Source: Pomphorhynchus laevis
Lineage: Eukaryota; Acanthocephala; Palaeacanthocephala; Echinorhynchida; Pomphorhynchidae
Reading direction: 5' to 3'
DNA length: 64,000 nt
Assembly: GCA_012934845.2 (NCBI GenBank)
Contig: WNNJ02000282.1
Span: 124,001-188,000 of the forward strand
The notes under the pieces are model-generated. The model was not told the origin of the DNA and made no database searches. It saw only the letters and a program-made list of their open reading frames with translations. Numbering within the stretch: the first letter of the stretch is position 1; each line of letters starts with the position of its first letter. The position numbers and the translations under genes are program-made. Shown here one piece after another: positions 33,575 to 45,093 of this stretch.

Positions 33575-35395
33575 TTCATATCTAGATATACACCTTTTTT
33601 ATCATCAATATTGATTTTGCTAAGAATAAGGCTTTCTGGACAATTTCTAAAAAAATTATCCTGACGATGTCCACAATTAGTGGAAGAAATATTGATAACA
33701 AAATCTTAAACATTTTTAACGTTTTTGGCTGGGTTTGGCCCTAAAACCATATATTTATATTTACTTGATGGTTTAATTTTTGTTAGATAGGCGTTATAAT
33801 TATTATAACATATATATGTATATCTTTTTCCGAATATAAGATTAATTAATTTTACTAAAGCTTCTTTAATATCTACTAAATCTAGATTTGTATAAAGCGT
33901 ACTAAAATCGTATGTATTTATATTTTGAAAATTTATTCCTTTTGTCTGTTCTAAAAATTCTTTTGCAGAATTAATACTGAAATAGTGTTTTATACCAATA
34001 TTAATTTCGATTACCTTACAATATTTTTTGAAGTGTGCTTTAATTACTTTAAGTATTTTATTCATATAGACAGAAAGCGGTTTTAATGTACATTTAAACG
34101 CACCACATATGAACCTAGGTTTTATTGGATTTGTATGTAATTTTGGATTCCAATATAATTTAGGTATAGTTTTATTGTCTTATTCAACCTTTATACCCTT
34201 TTTATCCATTATAGAACAGTGACTTGTAATAATTGTTTCAAAACTCAACTCACTACCTTCATGTGTTGGATTTACATTTAAATCATTAGAATTAACCTCT
34301 TTCGTTAGTATATCATAATAAAGCTTTTTTGCATATGAAGACAAAGTTATTACTTGCTTTATCAATAGTTGTTATCATATAATTATCCTTTAATTTAGTA
34401 AGTTCTTTATACATATCTTTATTAATTTTATCTTTCCTTTTGTAATTGTTTGTTATTTTCCTTTTATTTTTAATTTTATCAAATATATAATCTTTCCAAA
34501 TGTTTATTTTAGATATATTCGAGCTTTCACTATTAATCAGCTTACTAAAGTAATCATTTAAATTATTATATAACGAATTGTAAATTTGTAAATTTACAAC
34601 AAAATTGTAAATTTTATTTACAATTTTAAAATAAAATTGTAAATTTTGTTTTTGTCGTTGTTATTAATCTATATTTATACCCTTTTGATAGCAGCTTTCT
34701 TAATTCACAATTTTCAATTAATTCTAGATTATGGGTACATATACGTTCATTTGTTTTATCAAAACTAAGACTTTTACAATTGCATTCTGTTTCCATTATG
34801 TTTCTAATATTATCGTTACATATTGATTTTAATTCTTTATTACAATTACAAATTGTTCGTCCTAATGGTGGTAGGAGTTTATACCTTATTTTAGGAATAT
34901 ATTTATAACATTTATTGTACGATTATAGTATTTTGTATTACAATAACTGTCTATTATACAACTTAGCCTATCATAGTCGTTAATAAATTTTTGATTTATT
35001 GAACTTATGATATCTTTAGAAAAACTTCTTATATTTACATAAAGATCTGTTAGCTTATTATCTCTTAAAAGTTGTTTTAGCATTTCTAATTGTTCATTTA
35101 TATACATTTCTTTTTTAATATTTTTAAGTCTATTTTTCTTATTCCTTTTATCACCATGACTTCTTGGTTTGCGTTTAACCGGATTATTATAATATAGTTG
35201 TTTATTATGTATTATACTACTTCTGCCAATTCCTTGTACCACGTCATTCAATCTTAATTGGTACATTGAATTAAGCGTTTTAATCCAAAAAACTATTTTG
35301 CTAATAGTTTTTGATTTAATATTGATATGTTTTCTCGAAAATATGTTCTAAAATAAATAATTTACAGTTTTTAATATCATGTAAAATGGATACTA
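33575..35395 (-). mobile_element. PLE-B copy 2b: N-terminal half, tandem with 2a
   Basis: It includes the likely protein start MYQLRLNDVVQGIGRS (35266), the N-terminal region, the CNC region, HKNPIKPRF and TYDFSTLYTNLDLV segments, then stops near 33706 and ends with a jumbled shard of the C-terminal region (33575-33650). It overlaps in content with copy 2a and lies head-to-tail upstream of it. The duplication at about 34570-34640 consists of short TTTACAAT-like repeats. Confidence 0.75.
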
Positions 35396-35398
35396 TTT

Positions 35399-36620
35399 TA
35401 TCACAAAAATGGATACATATGCAACGATCATGTCATTGCTCGATTGAGTGGTTTGAGGCGCTGGCACAATCGATAAGATCGATGATAACTGAATTAACTG
35501 GAATTGACATTAAAACAAGTGAAGTTCTATAGAGGGTGTTTAACATGACTTTGAGAGATGGTGGTATCGGCGTTAAAGACCCTATGCGTTCAGTAGACCA
35601 AGAATATAACGCTTCACGTATGGTGTGCGAGCCATGTTTAGGAGACGTTACCGGTTAACCGTTTAAAAGCGGAAAGGATGAATCGCAATGACATTATAAA
35701 TCAGGTCGACCCTACTCTCAAGAATGCCATCGAGCACGCATCAGTATCTGGATCATCTTTGTGGTTGTCAACATACCCAACAAACAGTTATTCTTCCAGA
35801 ATAAGTAATACAGTCTTTCAAGATGCACTAGCCACCAGATACGGATTTCTCCATCCCTCATCACCGAAATACTGTCAATGTAAAGAACAAAACTCGATAT
35901 CACACACTTTCTCGTGCCCTTTAGGCGACTTGCCATCAATGAGACACGATGCCGTCCGTGATTTTCTAGCGAATAGATTATCCGAATGTTGTCGTAACGT
36001 AGCAATCGAGCCAAAACTATCCCCTCTGCATGATGAAATATGCTTCCAAAATTACGGTACAACTATTGATCGTGAAGCGAGACTTGACATATCATGTTCC
36101 GGAATCTTTGGAAACAGAACGGAGTGTACTTTCCTTGATATCTGCGTGTTCAACGCATACGCTCCCTCTAACTCCAGTAAGAGTATCGGACCATGCTTCG
36201 AATATCATGAACTAAGGAAGAAAAGGAAGTATCTTGAGAGAGTAAATAGCATAGAGCATGCGTCATTTATTCCCGTAGTATTTTCGATGCTCGGTGGGGC
36301 GGGTACGGAAGCGGCAAATCTGTTAAAGAGAATCGCGGGCTCCATGGCAAGGAGTCATAACAGCTCATACAACGATGAAATAAGCAGATTACGTAGTGGC
36401 ATCAGCATTATCCTTGCAAAGATGACTTCTCGATGTGTCCGTGGAGCTCGATCAGCTATAAATCGTCCTCAAAGAGATTTATGTTTAATCAATGAAGAAT
36501 AATTTAGTGACTTTTTGAATATTAAAACTGGCTTGGTGATGTTTTTTTCTTTAAAATTGTAAATTAAGGCCCATTTGCGGGAACCTATATTAATGTAATA
36601 ATATTTATAATAAAAAAATT
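35399..36620 (+). pseudogene. REL-A copy 2: 5'-truncated near-twin of the copy at 1-2262
   Basis: It starts in the thumb region (KWIHMQRSCHCSIEWFEALA). A nonsense change and a 50-bp deletion (near 35655) break the first part, but 35678-36502 is open for 274 codons with the knuckle CQCKEQNSISHTFSC and the complete REL domain (ARLDI, FLDICVF). It differs from the first copy by only a handful of bases. The 3' UTR is the same, with its hairpin at 36570-36581. Confidence 0.9.
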
Positions 36621-36654
36621 AAAAAAATATGAAGAAAATTATGCCACTGATAGG

Positions 36655-38374
36655 AAAACTAAAACAAGTAGCTTCAAACGCTAAACACTGTTGGTACGCC
36701 GATGATGGAGCGTGCGTGGGCAAACCAAGCGATATAAATAAGGTCTAAAAGAGGACCGAATAGGGCCCGCGTTTGGATTCATAACAAATTCATCAAAATG
36801 TACTGTGTTGACAGGCAAAACCTGTAATATTGATTGTCTGGATGAACTCGCGGATGATGGTGTAGATATTCGATGCGATGGAATCAAATACCTTGGGAGC
36901 ATGATTGGGCTCGAACAATATGTTGAAACCGAGATAATCAACAAAGTAACGAATTGGTCAGGTCAAATAGAAAAGCTGAAACAGATTGCCGAAAGAGACG
37001 CCTTCGCCGGATACACTTTGCTAATCAAAGCTTTGCTACACAAATTTTCATACATTCTTAGAACATGTGAAGTAGCAGATTGTCTTCTAATACCTTTGAA
37101 GAATGCGATACTTCATAATCTTTTGCCGGGAATGCTGGGAATCAACAGCCTCGACGATGAGTCAAGTAGAATAGTAGCTTTACCATGCAGATATGGAGGA
37201 CTTGGTATAGTCGACTATACTCAAGAATGCTATAATGAATACGAGAAATCACGCATGATGTATAGGGCTAGTGTAGATAGAGACCACTCAGAAGTTTCCC
37301 TAGTAACGACTCAGCATAATGTAGTCAAGCAGATAAGAGAAATGAACATAATAAAGTTTAACAGAATGGTGACGGAGATTACTAGTAACTCTAAAAATGA
37401 TTTAAAGACAATTTTATAGAATGCCAGCATGAAAGGTGCCTACTCGTGGTTAACAGCAGGGTTTGTTGAGGGTTTGTTCATATCCTCCTCAGAATTCCAC
37501 GACGCGATTTCAATAAGATACGACTGGAAACAGAATCGCTATTTGGGTGAGTGTGCGTGTGGAGTGTCTCTAACAACAATACAGCACTTTCATGCAAGAC
37601 AGGCTGTTTCAACTTCATTCGCTAATGAGATGGAAACCGAATCGCTATTTGGGTGAGTGTGCGTGTGGAGTGTCTCTAACAACAATACACGCACTTTCAT
37701 GCAAGACAGGCTGTTTCAACTTCATTCGCTAATGAGATTGCTAGATCACTCAAGGAAACCTGTCGACTCGTATGTACAGAACCAGTATTGCTCCAGGTTC
37801 CAGACATAATCATTTTTGAATCTTAAGCCACATCACAAGACAGAGGCAAGATCAGATATAAGATGTACTAGCCTCTTCGGGAATCTGACGGAGCGGTCCT
37901 TTATGGACGTATGCGTTTTCAACAACCTAGCGCCGTCTTATTCCTTGGATACAATGAAGGATCCCTTCAAGTACCAAGAAAATCGAAAGCAGGCAAAATA
38001 TACAGAGCCGATTGCGAAAATAGAAAATGCTTCGTTTCACCCGTTGATTTTCTCAACTGTTGGTGGTATTGGAAAGATAGCGGACTCGATACTTAAGCGC
38101 ATATTTTCACTTAAAGCGAGCAACAACAACATTTCATATCCCGATTTGATCCGTCAAGAAAGAGCCAGGATTTCACTCCTTTTTATAAAATCCACATCGA
38201 TGGCTATGCGAAACAGGTATCATGAACCAGAAACTCTAATTCACGATAAGGACGCACCAATCTATGTCGACTTGTACGATCAACTCCCATTGAACTAAAA
38301 AATCAGAATTTGAATTGACACTTTGGACCCATTAGAGGGTAACCTTTAAGCTGTCTTTTTTTGAATAATTTATT
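36655..38374 (+). pseudogene. REL-A copy: 5'-truncated RT + endonuclease
   Basis: It begins at the catalytic region (CWYADDGACVG, about 36690-36720), then YLGSMIGLEQYVE, thumb (CRYGGLGIVDY), knuckle (CACGVSLTTI plus HALSC, in a duplicated segment), and the REL core (ARSDIRCTSLFG, FMDVCVF). Open parts are 36805-37419 and 37816-38298. The 3' UTR has CCCATTAGAGGG (38328-38339). The junction with the copy upstream contains AATTAAAAAAATATGAAGAA, also found at the 39.99-kb junction. Confidence 0.85.
37525..37735. repeat. Tandem duplication, 106-bp period, over the zinc knuckle
   Basis: The segment starting TGGAAACAGAATCGC at 37525 is repeated from 37631 (TGGAAACCGAATCGC) with few differences. The first copy has lost a base in the knuckle-coding part; the second keeps ACACGCACTTTCATGC. 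Confidence 0.9.
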
Positions 38375-39982
38375 GTGGCGCGCCCAGCGCGCCACCCATG
38401 TCAGATGCGCCACCTTAAAAAAATAAATAAAAAGGGGGTAAAATTATATTTTTTTAATTCTAGAAAGATTAATCGTTTCTTCTTTTTTATCAATCTTAAC
38501 TTTGACATAGTTATTTGACAAAACTTCAAGAACCTCGGCATTTGTATTGAAAAAAGAGGAGAGTTTAGCTTTTTTTGTCTTCTGATTATTATCGAAATCC
38601 AAGGCAATCAATACTCTATCACCGACATTTATGTCATATTTTGACTTATGTACAAGTGAATGCCTGTCCATTCTTTCTAAATATTTAGTGCAAATAGAAG
38701 AAACGGCATTTTTATTATCTAATGCATCTGATGAATTTTCATCAAGATCTTTTGCTTGGTTTTCAACTTTTGGTTCAATGGAAGCTATTTCTGTATCTTC
38801 GTCGCTGGCTGAAACAGTGTTGAACCCTGGAAGCTGGAGCAAAAGACGAAAGGGGATTTCTTTGTTGCTTAATGTTTTGCAATATTATAATTATAAACCG
38901 TTTTTTAGTTGTTTAAGCCATTCTTTTGAATTTGTTACAGTATGAACAGAATTTTCGATGGAATCATTTCTTTGGCTTTCCTCTTCTTCAAAGATATATT
39001 TCTGCAAGTATCTTGTCAAGGTTTGATTAAACCTTTCAATATGTCCTTGAGATTGTGGATGGAGGGGTCTTGAGTGTTTGTAGGTGATTTTAAAATCACT
39101 TACAAGTTTGTCAATTTCCTTGTTGAGAAACTCCTTTCCATTATCACACTGAAGAATTTGTGGAGGTCCTGTAAAAGTCGTAAAAAGTGTTTCTAGATTT
39201 TCTGCAACCTCCTTTCTCGTCTTAGTATACAAAGGATACACCCAAGCAAACTTAGAATAAACATCTATAACAGTAAGCATCCAAGCAAACCCATTATTAG
39301 AATGTTTATACTGTCTCATATCAACCAAATCAATTTGTAATCTTTCTAAAGGTCGTTTGGCTGTTATATGAACAGCCTTTTCTTTTGTCTTTAAAGGCTG
39401 TGATTGAGAACAGTCACACATTCCTCAACCACCTTTCTAAGAATAGTTCGAGGTATTCTAAAGAAAAGTTCATTACAGAGGTCTTCAAACCTATTCATTC
39501 CATAGTGCTTATCTTTATGAATTTTTTTTGCTTCGAGTACCATAATATCAGTTTGATCTTTATGGAATGCTCGCTTATGTAATCCTTCATGTTCATCCTT
39601 CAAGTAAATATAACCGTTTATAATGATAAAATTTTCGCTTTTCTTTTTTAACCGTTTTTTGATGTCTTTTGAAAGATACACTTGGCTCGTTTTTCCTTCT
39701 AAAAGTAATTTGATGTTCTTATACTCTTGTTAATTCGCAATTACTGATACCATAGGGGGATCTGTAAAAAAATATATATTTATCAGATTATAATTTTATA
39801 TAACATTTATTATTTTGTCATAGATGCTTAGTTTAATGGTCATGCTTTTATCTCGAGTTTGACATTCACGGGTTCAATTCTTCAAGAGGAACATTTTTCT
39901 ATGAAAAATTACTCACCCGGTTAAAATCATAAAAATCCATAGGGTGGCGCATCTGGCATGGGTGGCGCGCTGGGCGCGCCAC
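38375..39982 (-). mobile_element. Ginger-like cut-and-paste DNA transposon with hairpin TIRs
   Basis: It has 40-bp terminal inverted repeats (38375-38414 and 39943-39982) with one mismatch. Each repeat begins with a self-complementary unit, GTGGCGCGC-CCA-GCGCGCCAC. A direct ATTTATT flanks both sides (38368-38374, 39983-39989). The only gene inside is a retrovirus-like integrase on the minus strand. TIRs plus an integrase without RT define the Ginger-type transposons; the exact subgroup is uncertain. The TIRs are strikingly GC-rich in an AT-rich region. Confidence 0.85.
38444..39681 (-). pseudogene. Integrase-type transposase of the Ginger-like element
   Basis: Reading leftwards: an N-terminal part with a His pair (IHKDKHYGMNRF) and Cys (39681-39391), a frame break near 39415, then the DDE core: QIDLVDMRQY, TVIDVYSKFAWVYPL, LQCDNGKEFLNKEI, HPQSQGHIERFNQTL (39421-38891). 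After damaged sequence at 38890-38843 comes a C-terminal stretch with VGDRVLIALDF. The D, D and E of the catalytic triad are all visible. The sequence is similar to the integrase domain of vertebrate KRBA2-like proteins. Frame breaks make this copy inactive. Confidence 0.8.
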
Positions 39983-40005
39983 ATTTATTATAATTAAAAA
40001 AATAT

Positions 40006-40038
40006 GAAGAAAATTTATAAGTGTTCTAGCAAATTACA
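40006..40038 (+). promoter_or_regulatory. Shared LINE 5' leader, REL-A copy
   Basis: GAAGAAAATTTATAAGTGTT continuing CTAGCAAATTACA. The 32 bases from AAGAAAATT onward are identical to 44949-44980, upstream of the APE-type LINE-D'. It lies 170 bp before the ATG of the CXC-domain protein. It may be an internal promoter or a 5' end signal; the function is not known. Confidence 0.6.
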
Positions 40039-40206
40039 CAAATTACAATCTAATATACATACAATTAAGATCAACCATCGTGGATTAAAGCAAAGTGTAG
40101 AGTGCAGCCATCAAAATTACAATTATTAATACAATCGTACTACTAGTTAAATTTAGTCAGATTAAACCATCTTGATATTTAACTGCATACACTAATTACA
40201 ATTACA

Positions 40207-43104
40207 ATGCCTCGAGGGAAACCTTCGACGCAAATTCTTTGTTGCACGTGCAATGGACCTGCCGCAAAATGCAAGGGCTGTCGATGTGCGAAGAATCGTA
40301 CTACATGCACCAACTGCAGAGCCAACGACTGTGGTAATCGTTCCCAAGTATCACGTAGCCAGTCTCAAGTACCGAACACCGAAGTTAATGCCGAAAAACA
40401 TGAGGACAAGTTTCTTAGCACGCAAAAAAAATCGAACACCTTACCGACTCGCTCGACAATATATGAAGTGGTTTGTCAATGGAGACCCAACCACTTCTGT
40501 CTGCCCCTGTGTAACGCTAGTAATCAGTTCGTAAGGATCTTGGCAGGTTTTTACTCGAAAGCAGCAAATTCGGAGCATTTGGATGCCCTAAAAGACGCTA
40601 CTGTATTCTCACAACTAATCCTTCAAAAAATACGAACAAGAAAGATCTCAGCGATTCGGAAAACGATTGAACGTCGACTGAAACTTTGGTTCGGAATCCA
40701 AAGTGGATGAATTATTTGAAGAGGCAATGTATTTGCAACAAAACGTAATCTCAAATAGTCCACCACTGAATGCTGTAGATTGGAAAAGAAGCTACATAAA
40801 TTTGATGACTGCAGGTAAACTCGCGGCAGGATCTGCTACATTGTCAGGGGAACTGGTGGCCGGTCTGCTGTCTCATAGCGACATCGTAGATGGTAAATCG
40901 GTAAAGCAATTATTACAGGAATTACATCCAAAGGCCGATCCAATTAATGAAGAAGCCCTACTAACAGTTCCAATCACAACAAGTAATCACCCGGTTTGTT
41001 TTTTAGAGATCAGCGAAGATCACATTATCAATGCTTGTCGACGAACTCATGGAATTGCAACCATTATCAATGCTCATCGACCCAACCTTCGGGGGTCGAT
41101 GCACAATCCTGGCGAAGATTCCTTACATGTTTTGGAGCAGACTCTCGCAATTTGGCACGTTCCCTCGCTGACCTAGCCATCAGTATTGTGAGTAAAAATT
41201 TACCTATGGGCTCACTAGACGCGTTTACTGGGTGTAGACCCGTCGCAATTCGGAAAAAAGCAGGTGGAATTAGACCGATAGGAATTTGTGAAGTCTCGAG
41301 ACGAATCATCTGCCGCACGGCTGCGCGAGCATTACGAGACGCCTATTTTATAAACAGTGATCAATACCTGCTTGCAGTCGACGCTTCTAACGCATTTAAC
41401 ACCATCAATCGAGCTACCGTACTCCATAAAATCAATTATACTAGTCCAGCGCGTACGGTAGTCCTGCAGAATGTTTATAAATCACCAGCAATGCTCTATT
41501 TAGGTGGAGATACAATAGTCTCGATGAAGGGATTTACTCAGGGAGATCCCTTGGCAATGCCTGCGTATGCTATGTCCACTCTACCACTCATCGATTACAT
41601 CCAGCGAAATGTTCCTCGAATTGTTCAAAGGTGATACGTTGATGACTCGAACTTTGTCGGCAGCAGTGAAGAAATCCAAAAGGTCTGGGATATTCCCACA
41701 AACAAGGGTCCCCTTTATGGATACCATGTGAATGCCTCCAAAACAAAGATGCTATCTCACAAACGGATCGATATGCCTTCATCAATGGCTGGAGTATCGA
41801 ATTACACTACCGGGTTGATAACACTTGGAGTGCCCATTGGCACTGAAATATTCGTTTCTGAGCACATTACCGAAAGATGTAACGCATGGATATCTGTCGT
41901 CGATCGACTAAAGGAGGTAGCCCTAATTGATCCACACGTTGCATTCACTGGTTTGGTTCATTCAGTGTAGTTCAGATGGACACATAACCTCCGGCTGATT
42001 GAGTGCAGACCAGAAAGCTTGTTGGATCTGCACAATGCGATCTTTCAGTCACTCGTACCAGTCCTTACTAAATTTCCGCTCGACGCGAAGTGGATCACAA
42101 TTATTTCTTCGCCGCTAAAGCTAGGAGGCCTTGGTATCTTTGATCCCTGCTTTAACAATCAAGTTGAGTTCCAGGGATCTTTAGAAATGTGTAGAGCGTT
42201 TGATTGCGCTGACAGCGCTGAGCAACTTTATGAACTGCAAAATTCGATCTCAGCAGGTATATCTAATAAAAGAAAAATCATATTTAATGAGAGGCTTACA
42301 TCGATTACTAAGTCCCTGGAGCCCGGAATTGCCAATTCCATATCACATGCTGCAACTAACGGAGCGTCCTCCTGGCTCAGCTCACTGCCACTTAAGACGG
42401 AGAGGTTTCAACTCAGTCCTTTGGAATTCATCTATGCTCTACGCTGCCGATATGGATGGTCAACCCTGACCGAAGAACGACAATGCGTCTGTGGAGAGTT
42501 AATGGGTGTTGGTCATGCACTCTATTGCACCAGAGGAGGCTTACCGACAATCAGACATAACGCAATCAGGGACATAATTGCCCAACAATTAACAGAAGTA
42601 TGTCACGGTGTGGGAATCGAACCTCGTCTTTCTCAAATCCCCGACTCTATGTCCTTTCAATCTTCTTGCACCACAAGAGATGTACAAGCAAGACTAGATA
42701 TTGTATGTTCTGGATTGCATGCGAAACGAAATGAGCGGACGTTCTGTGACGTCACGATTTTTTCAACACTTGCTCAATCTTACGCAAATCGTAGTGCCCG
42801 TTCCGCCTTCGAGTTCAACGAAAAACGCAAGATTTCAAAATACGGGGAGCGAATCGAACTGGTAGAGCATGGTAGTTTTATGCCCCTTGTTTTTTCCACA
42901 TCAGCGGGCATGGGTGCAAGTACAGTATCGCTGTTGCGGTCAATCACTCGCAAGAAATCCGAGGCACATCCACAGTATTACGCGGATAATCTCATTCGCT
43001 TGAAGAGACGTATTGCCTTCTCAATCATGCGTTCATGCTCGGCCTCGCTTCGGGCTCCAAGATCTAACCGTTCATTTTCGGCAACACCGTTTACGGAAGC
43101 ATGA
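40207..43104 (+). pseudogene. REL-A copy with N-terminal CXC-like domain, near full length
   Basis: The start ATG at 40207 opens a Cys-rich domain: CCTCNGPAAKCKGCRCAKNR then CTNCRANDC, resembling tesmin/TSO1-type CXC motifs. Next come a linker, RT blocks (RPIGICEVSRR, DASNAFNTIN, KGFTQGDPLAMP, YVDD after a TGA that replaces the usual Trp codon near 41632), thumb, knuckle CVCGELMGVGHALYC and REL core (ARLDIVCSGLH, FCDVTIF). The last 361 codons (42019-43104) are uninterrupted. About 30 codons between RIICR and ALRDA are missing. Frame breaks lie near 40690, 41070, 41634 and 41970. Confidence 0.85.
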
Positions 43105-43159
43105 CATTTAAACTCTTCGATTTTGTAATAATAAATTTTCTTTCTTTAAAAAAATAATA

Positions 43160-44497
43160 GGGCGTTTGTAAGCGGAAGAGTATCAGTACTTCATGGACGA
43201 AGATGTTAGTGTGATGGATTCGGGAATCAAAGTTCTTGGAAGTTTCAACGGCAACGATGATTATGTTGAGCAATGCATGAAAAAGAAGGTTGATTCGTGG
43301 CGAGAGCAGATAAGATTGATGAGTGATGTGGCGGAGGGCGATGGATTTGTAGCATATACGCTATTGATGCAGGCGATTCAGTTTCAATGAAACTTAAGTT
43401 TCAATGAAACTGAATTTCAATTTGAGAAACTAGCTGATGAAATAAACTATAACCTTCTACCAAAAATTATTGGCATCAATAACATTTATCATACTCTAAG
43501 AAAGATCATTCAATTACCTGCACGAGATGGAGGGCTAGGCATCCGAGATCCTACACAAGATTTCTTAGAAGAATACGAATACTCTAGGACCATATCAATG
43601 TCGAATTTGCTGGAACAAGATCCTGAAGAATTAAAGGCGACCCAACAAATAATTGTACAGGACATAAGAGAAAAGAAGCGATTATTACGTGAAACTCAAA
43701 TGAGCAGCATATTGAGCGTTTTATCGGAAAGATGGAGAAATATAGTGGAACATGCTGCATACAAAGGATCATATACATGGCTAACAACCAGACCGCAAAT
43801 TTCCAATGGATTCTACTTGAACAATCAGCAGTTTAGAGACTCTATCTCTATACGATACGGTTTAGCTCAAGATAACTCTTGCGGTATATGTTCGTGTGGG
43901 TCAGAATTAAGTTTAGAACATTCGCTATCGTGTAAAGTCGGTGGAGGGACAATTTTATAGGCAAACGCTATTAGGGACACAATAGTATATGTTCTAAGTG
44001 AGGCATTCAACAAGGTTGATACTGAACTAGAGTTGCAACCTGTTGGTGAGAAGATAAAGTTTCAATCAAGTTCTACAACATGTGACAGGTCAGCACGTAT
44101 GGACATAGTATGTATGGACTTCGAGGAAAGTGTAGCGGAGCGATCGTACATCGACGTGTGTGTTTAATCACTTGGCTCCGTCATACGTTCATTCGAAGGC
44201 CGAATGTTCATTCGAATATCATGCCAACCGCAAAAGAGCAAAAATGCAGAACGAATTCACGTAGTCGAATCCGAGGAATTTATACCTGCCATAATTTCAA
44301 CAGCATCAGGAACAGGAAAGGAATTGGATAAATTATTACGTAAAGCTGCACGAAAAATCGCAAATAAGCGACAACAAATATATTCTGAATGTATCAGCAA
44401 CATCAGAAAACGAATTTGTTTCGCCATTCAAAAAGCAATGGGGATGACTTCTCGAATGGCACGCAGATCTAAGCCTGTTTATAAATTAAACAGCTAA
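43160..44497 (+). pseudogene. REL-A copy: 5'-truncated RT thumb + endonuclease
   Basis: It begins after the RT catalytic site (GIKVLGSFNGNDDYVE), followed by a local GTTTCAATGAAACT duplication (43379-43413), LPARDGGLGIRDP, the knuckle CSCGSELSLEHSLSC and the REL core (ARMDIVCMDF, YIDVCVF). Frame breaks lie near 43390, 43960 and 44165. It follows the previous REL-A copy directly in the same orientation. Confidence 0.8.
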
Positions 44498-44599
44498 ATT
44501 TTACCAAATGTTTTTATGTGCATTGTGTTCTGTTTCTGCAAAAAAATTATTTCATTTAAAAAAATTATTATTTGAAACGGAATGAGACGTTCTGGGGGG

Positions 44600-44945
44600 G
44601 AATAATTATTTTTGTATCTAAATGCCATTCCCAGAAAAAAGAAATTGAATATTTCTTCGATATTTCGTTCGCTAACCGCGGACATTATCAAGAAGTATCT
44701 GAAACAATAAAACAAGTTAAGTTACAATGTATGAAAAACAAAATCATTTTGGACATTCAAATTTGGTTCGAGGATCTTTATAGCGACAGCCTCCATAACT
44801 AATCGGCGTTTTAAGTTAGGCTCGGAAATCAAAACTGACACGTTGTCAAAGTCGATGTCATGCCCAGTTTGATGAGAAATATCGAAGAAATATTCAATTT
44901 CTTTTTTTCTGGGAATGGCATTTAGATACAAAAATAATAATAATT
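44600..44945 (-). mobile_element. Fold-back Penelope GIY-YIG shard
   Basis: The two ends (about 44600-44661 and 44877-44943) are inverted copies of each other over about 60 bp. The minus-strand reading (44931-44722) encodes EIEYFFDISHQTGHDIDFDN and LISEPNLKRRLVMEAVAIKI, the C-terminal half of a Penelope GIY-YIG endonuclease (H..TGH..DF....L..E....R...E...I). The plus-strand end encodes the first part of the same peptide. Confidence 0.7.
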
Positions 44946-44948
44946 ATT

Positions 44949-44980
44949 AAGAAAATTTATAAGTGTTCTAGCAAATTACA
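44949..44980 (+). promoter_or_regulatory. Shared LINE 5' leader, LINE-D' copy
   Basis: Identical over 32 bases to the leader at 40007-40038. It is followed by CGACAACCTT repeats and then the CXC-domain ORF1 at 45094. Confidence 0.6.
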
Positions 44981-45093
44981 ATAAAATAACATACACTAAT
45001 TACAATAAATAACATACATCGACAACCTTACGACAACCTTCGAGCAACGAGTATCGAGCAGCAATCATTGTTCAAACTAATTACAAAAGAAAA

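Noticed and set aside
38375-39982. LTR-retrotransposon integrase remnant.
   Set aside because: The ends are inverted, not direct, repeats and flank only an integrase with a direct target repeat; no RT is present.
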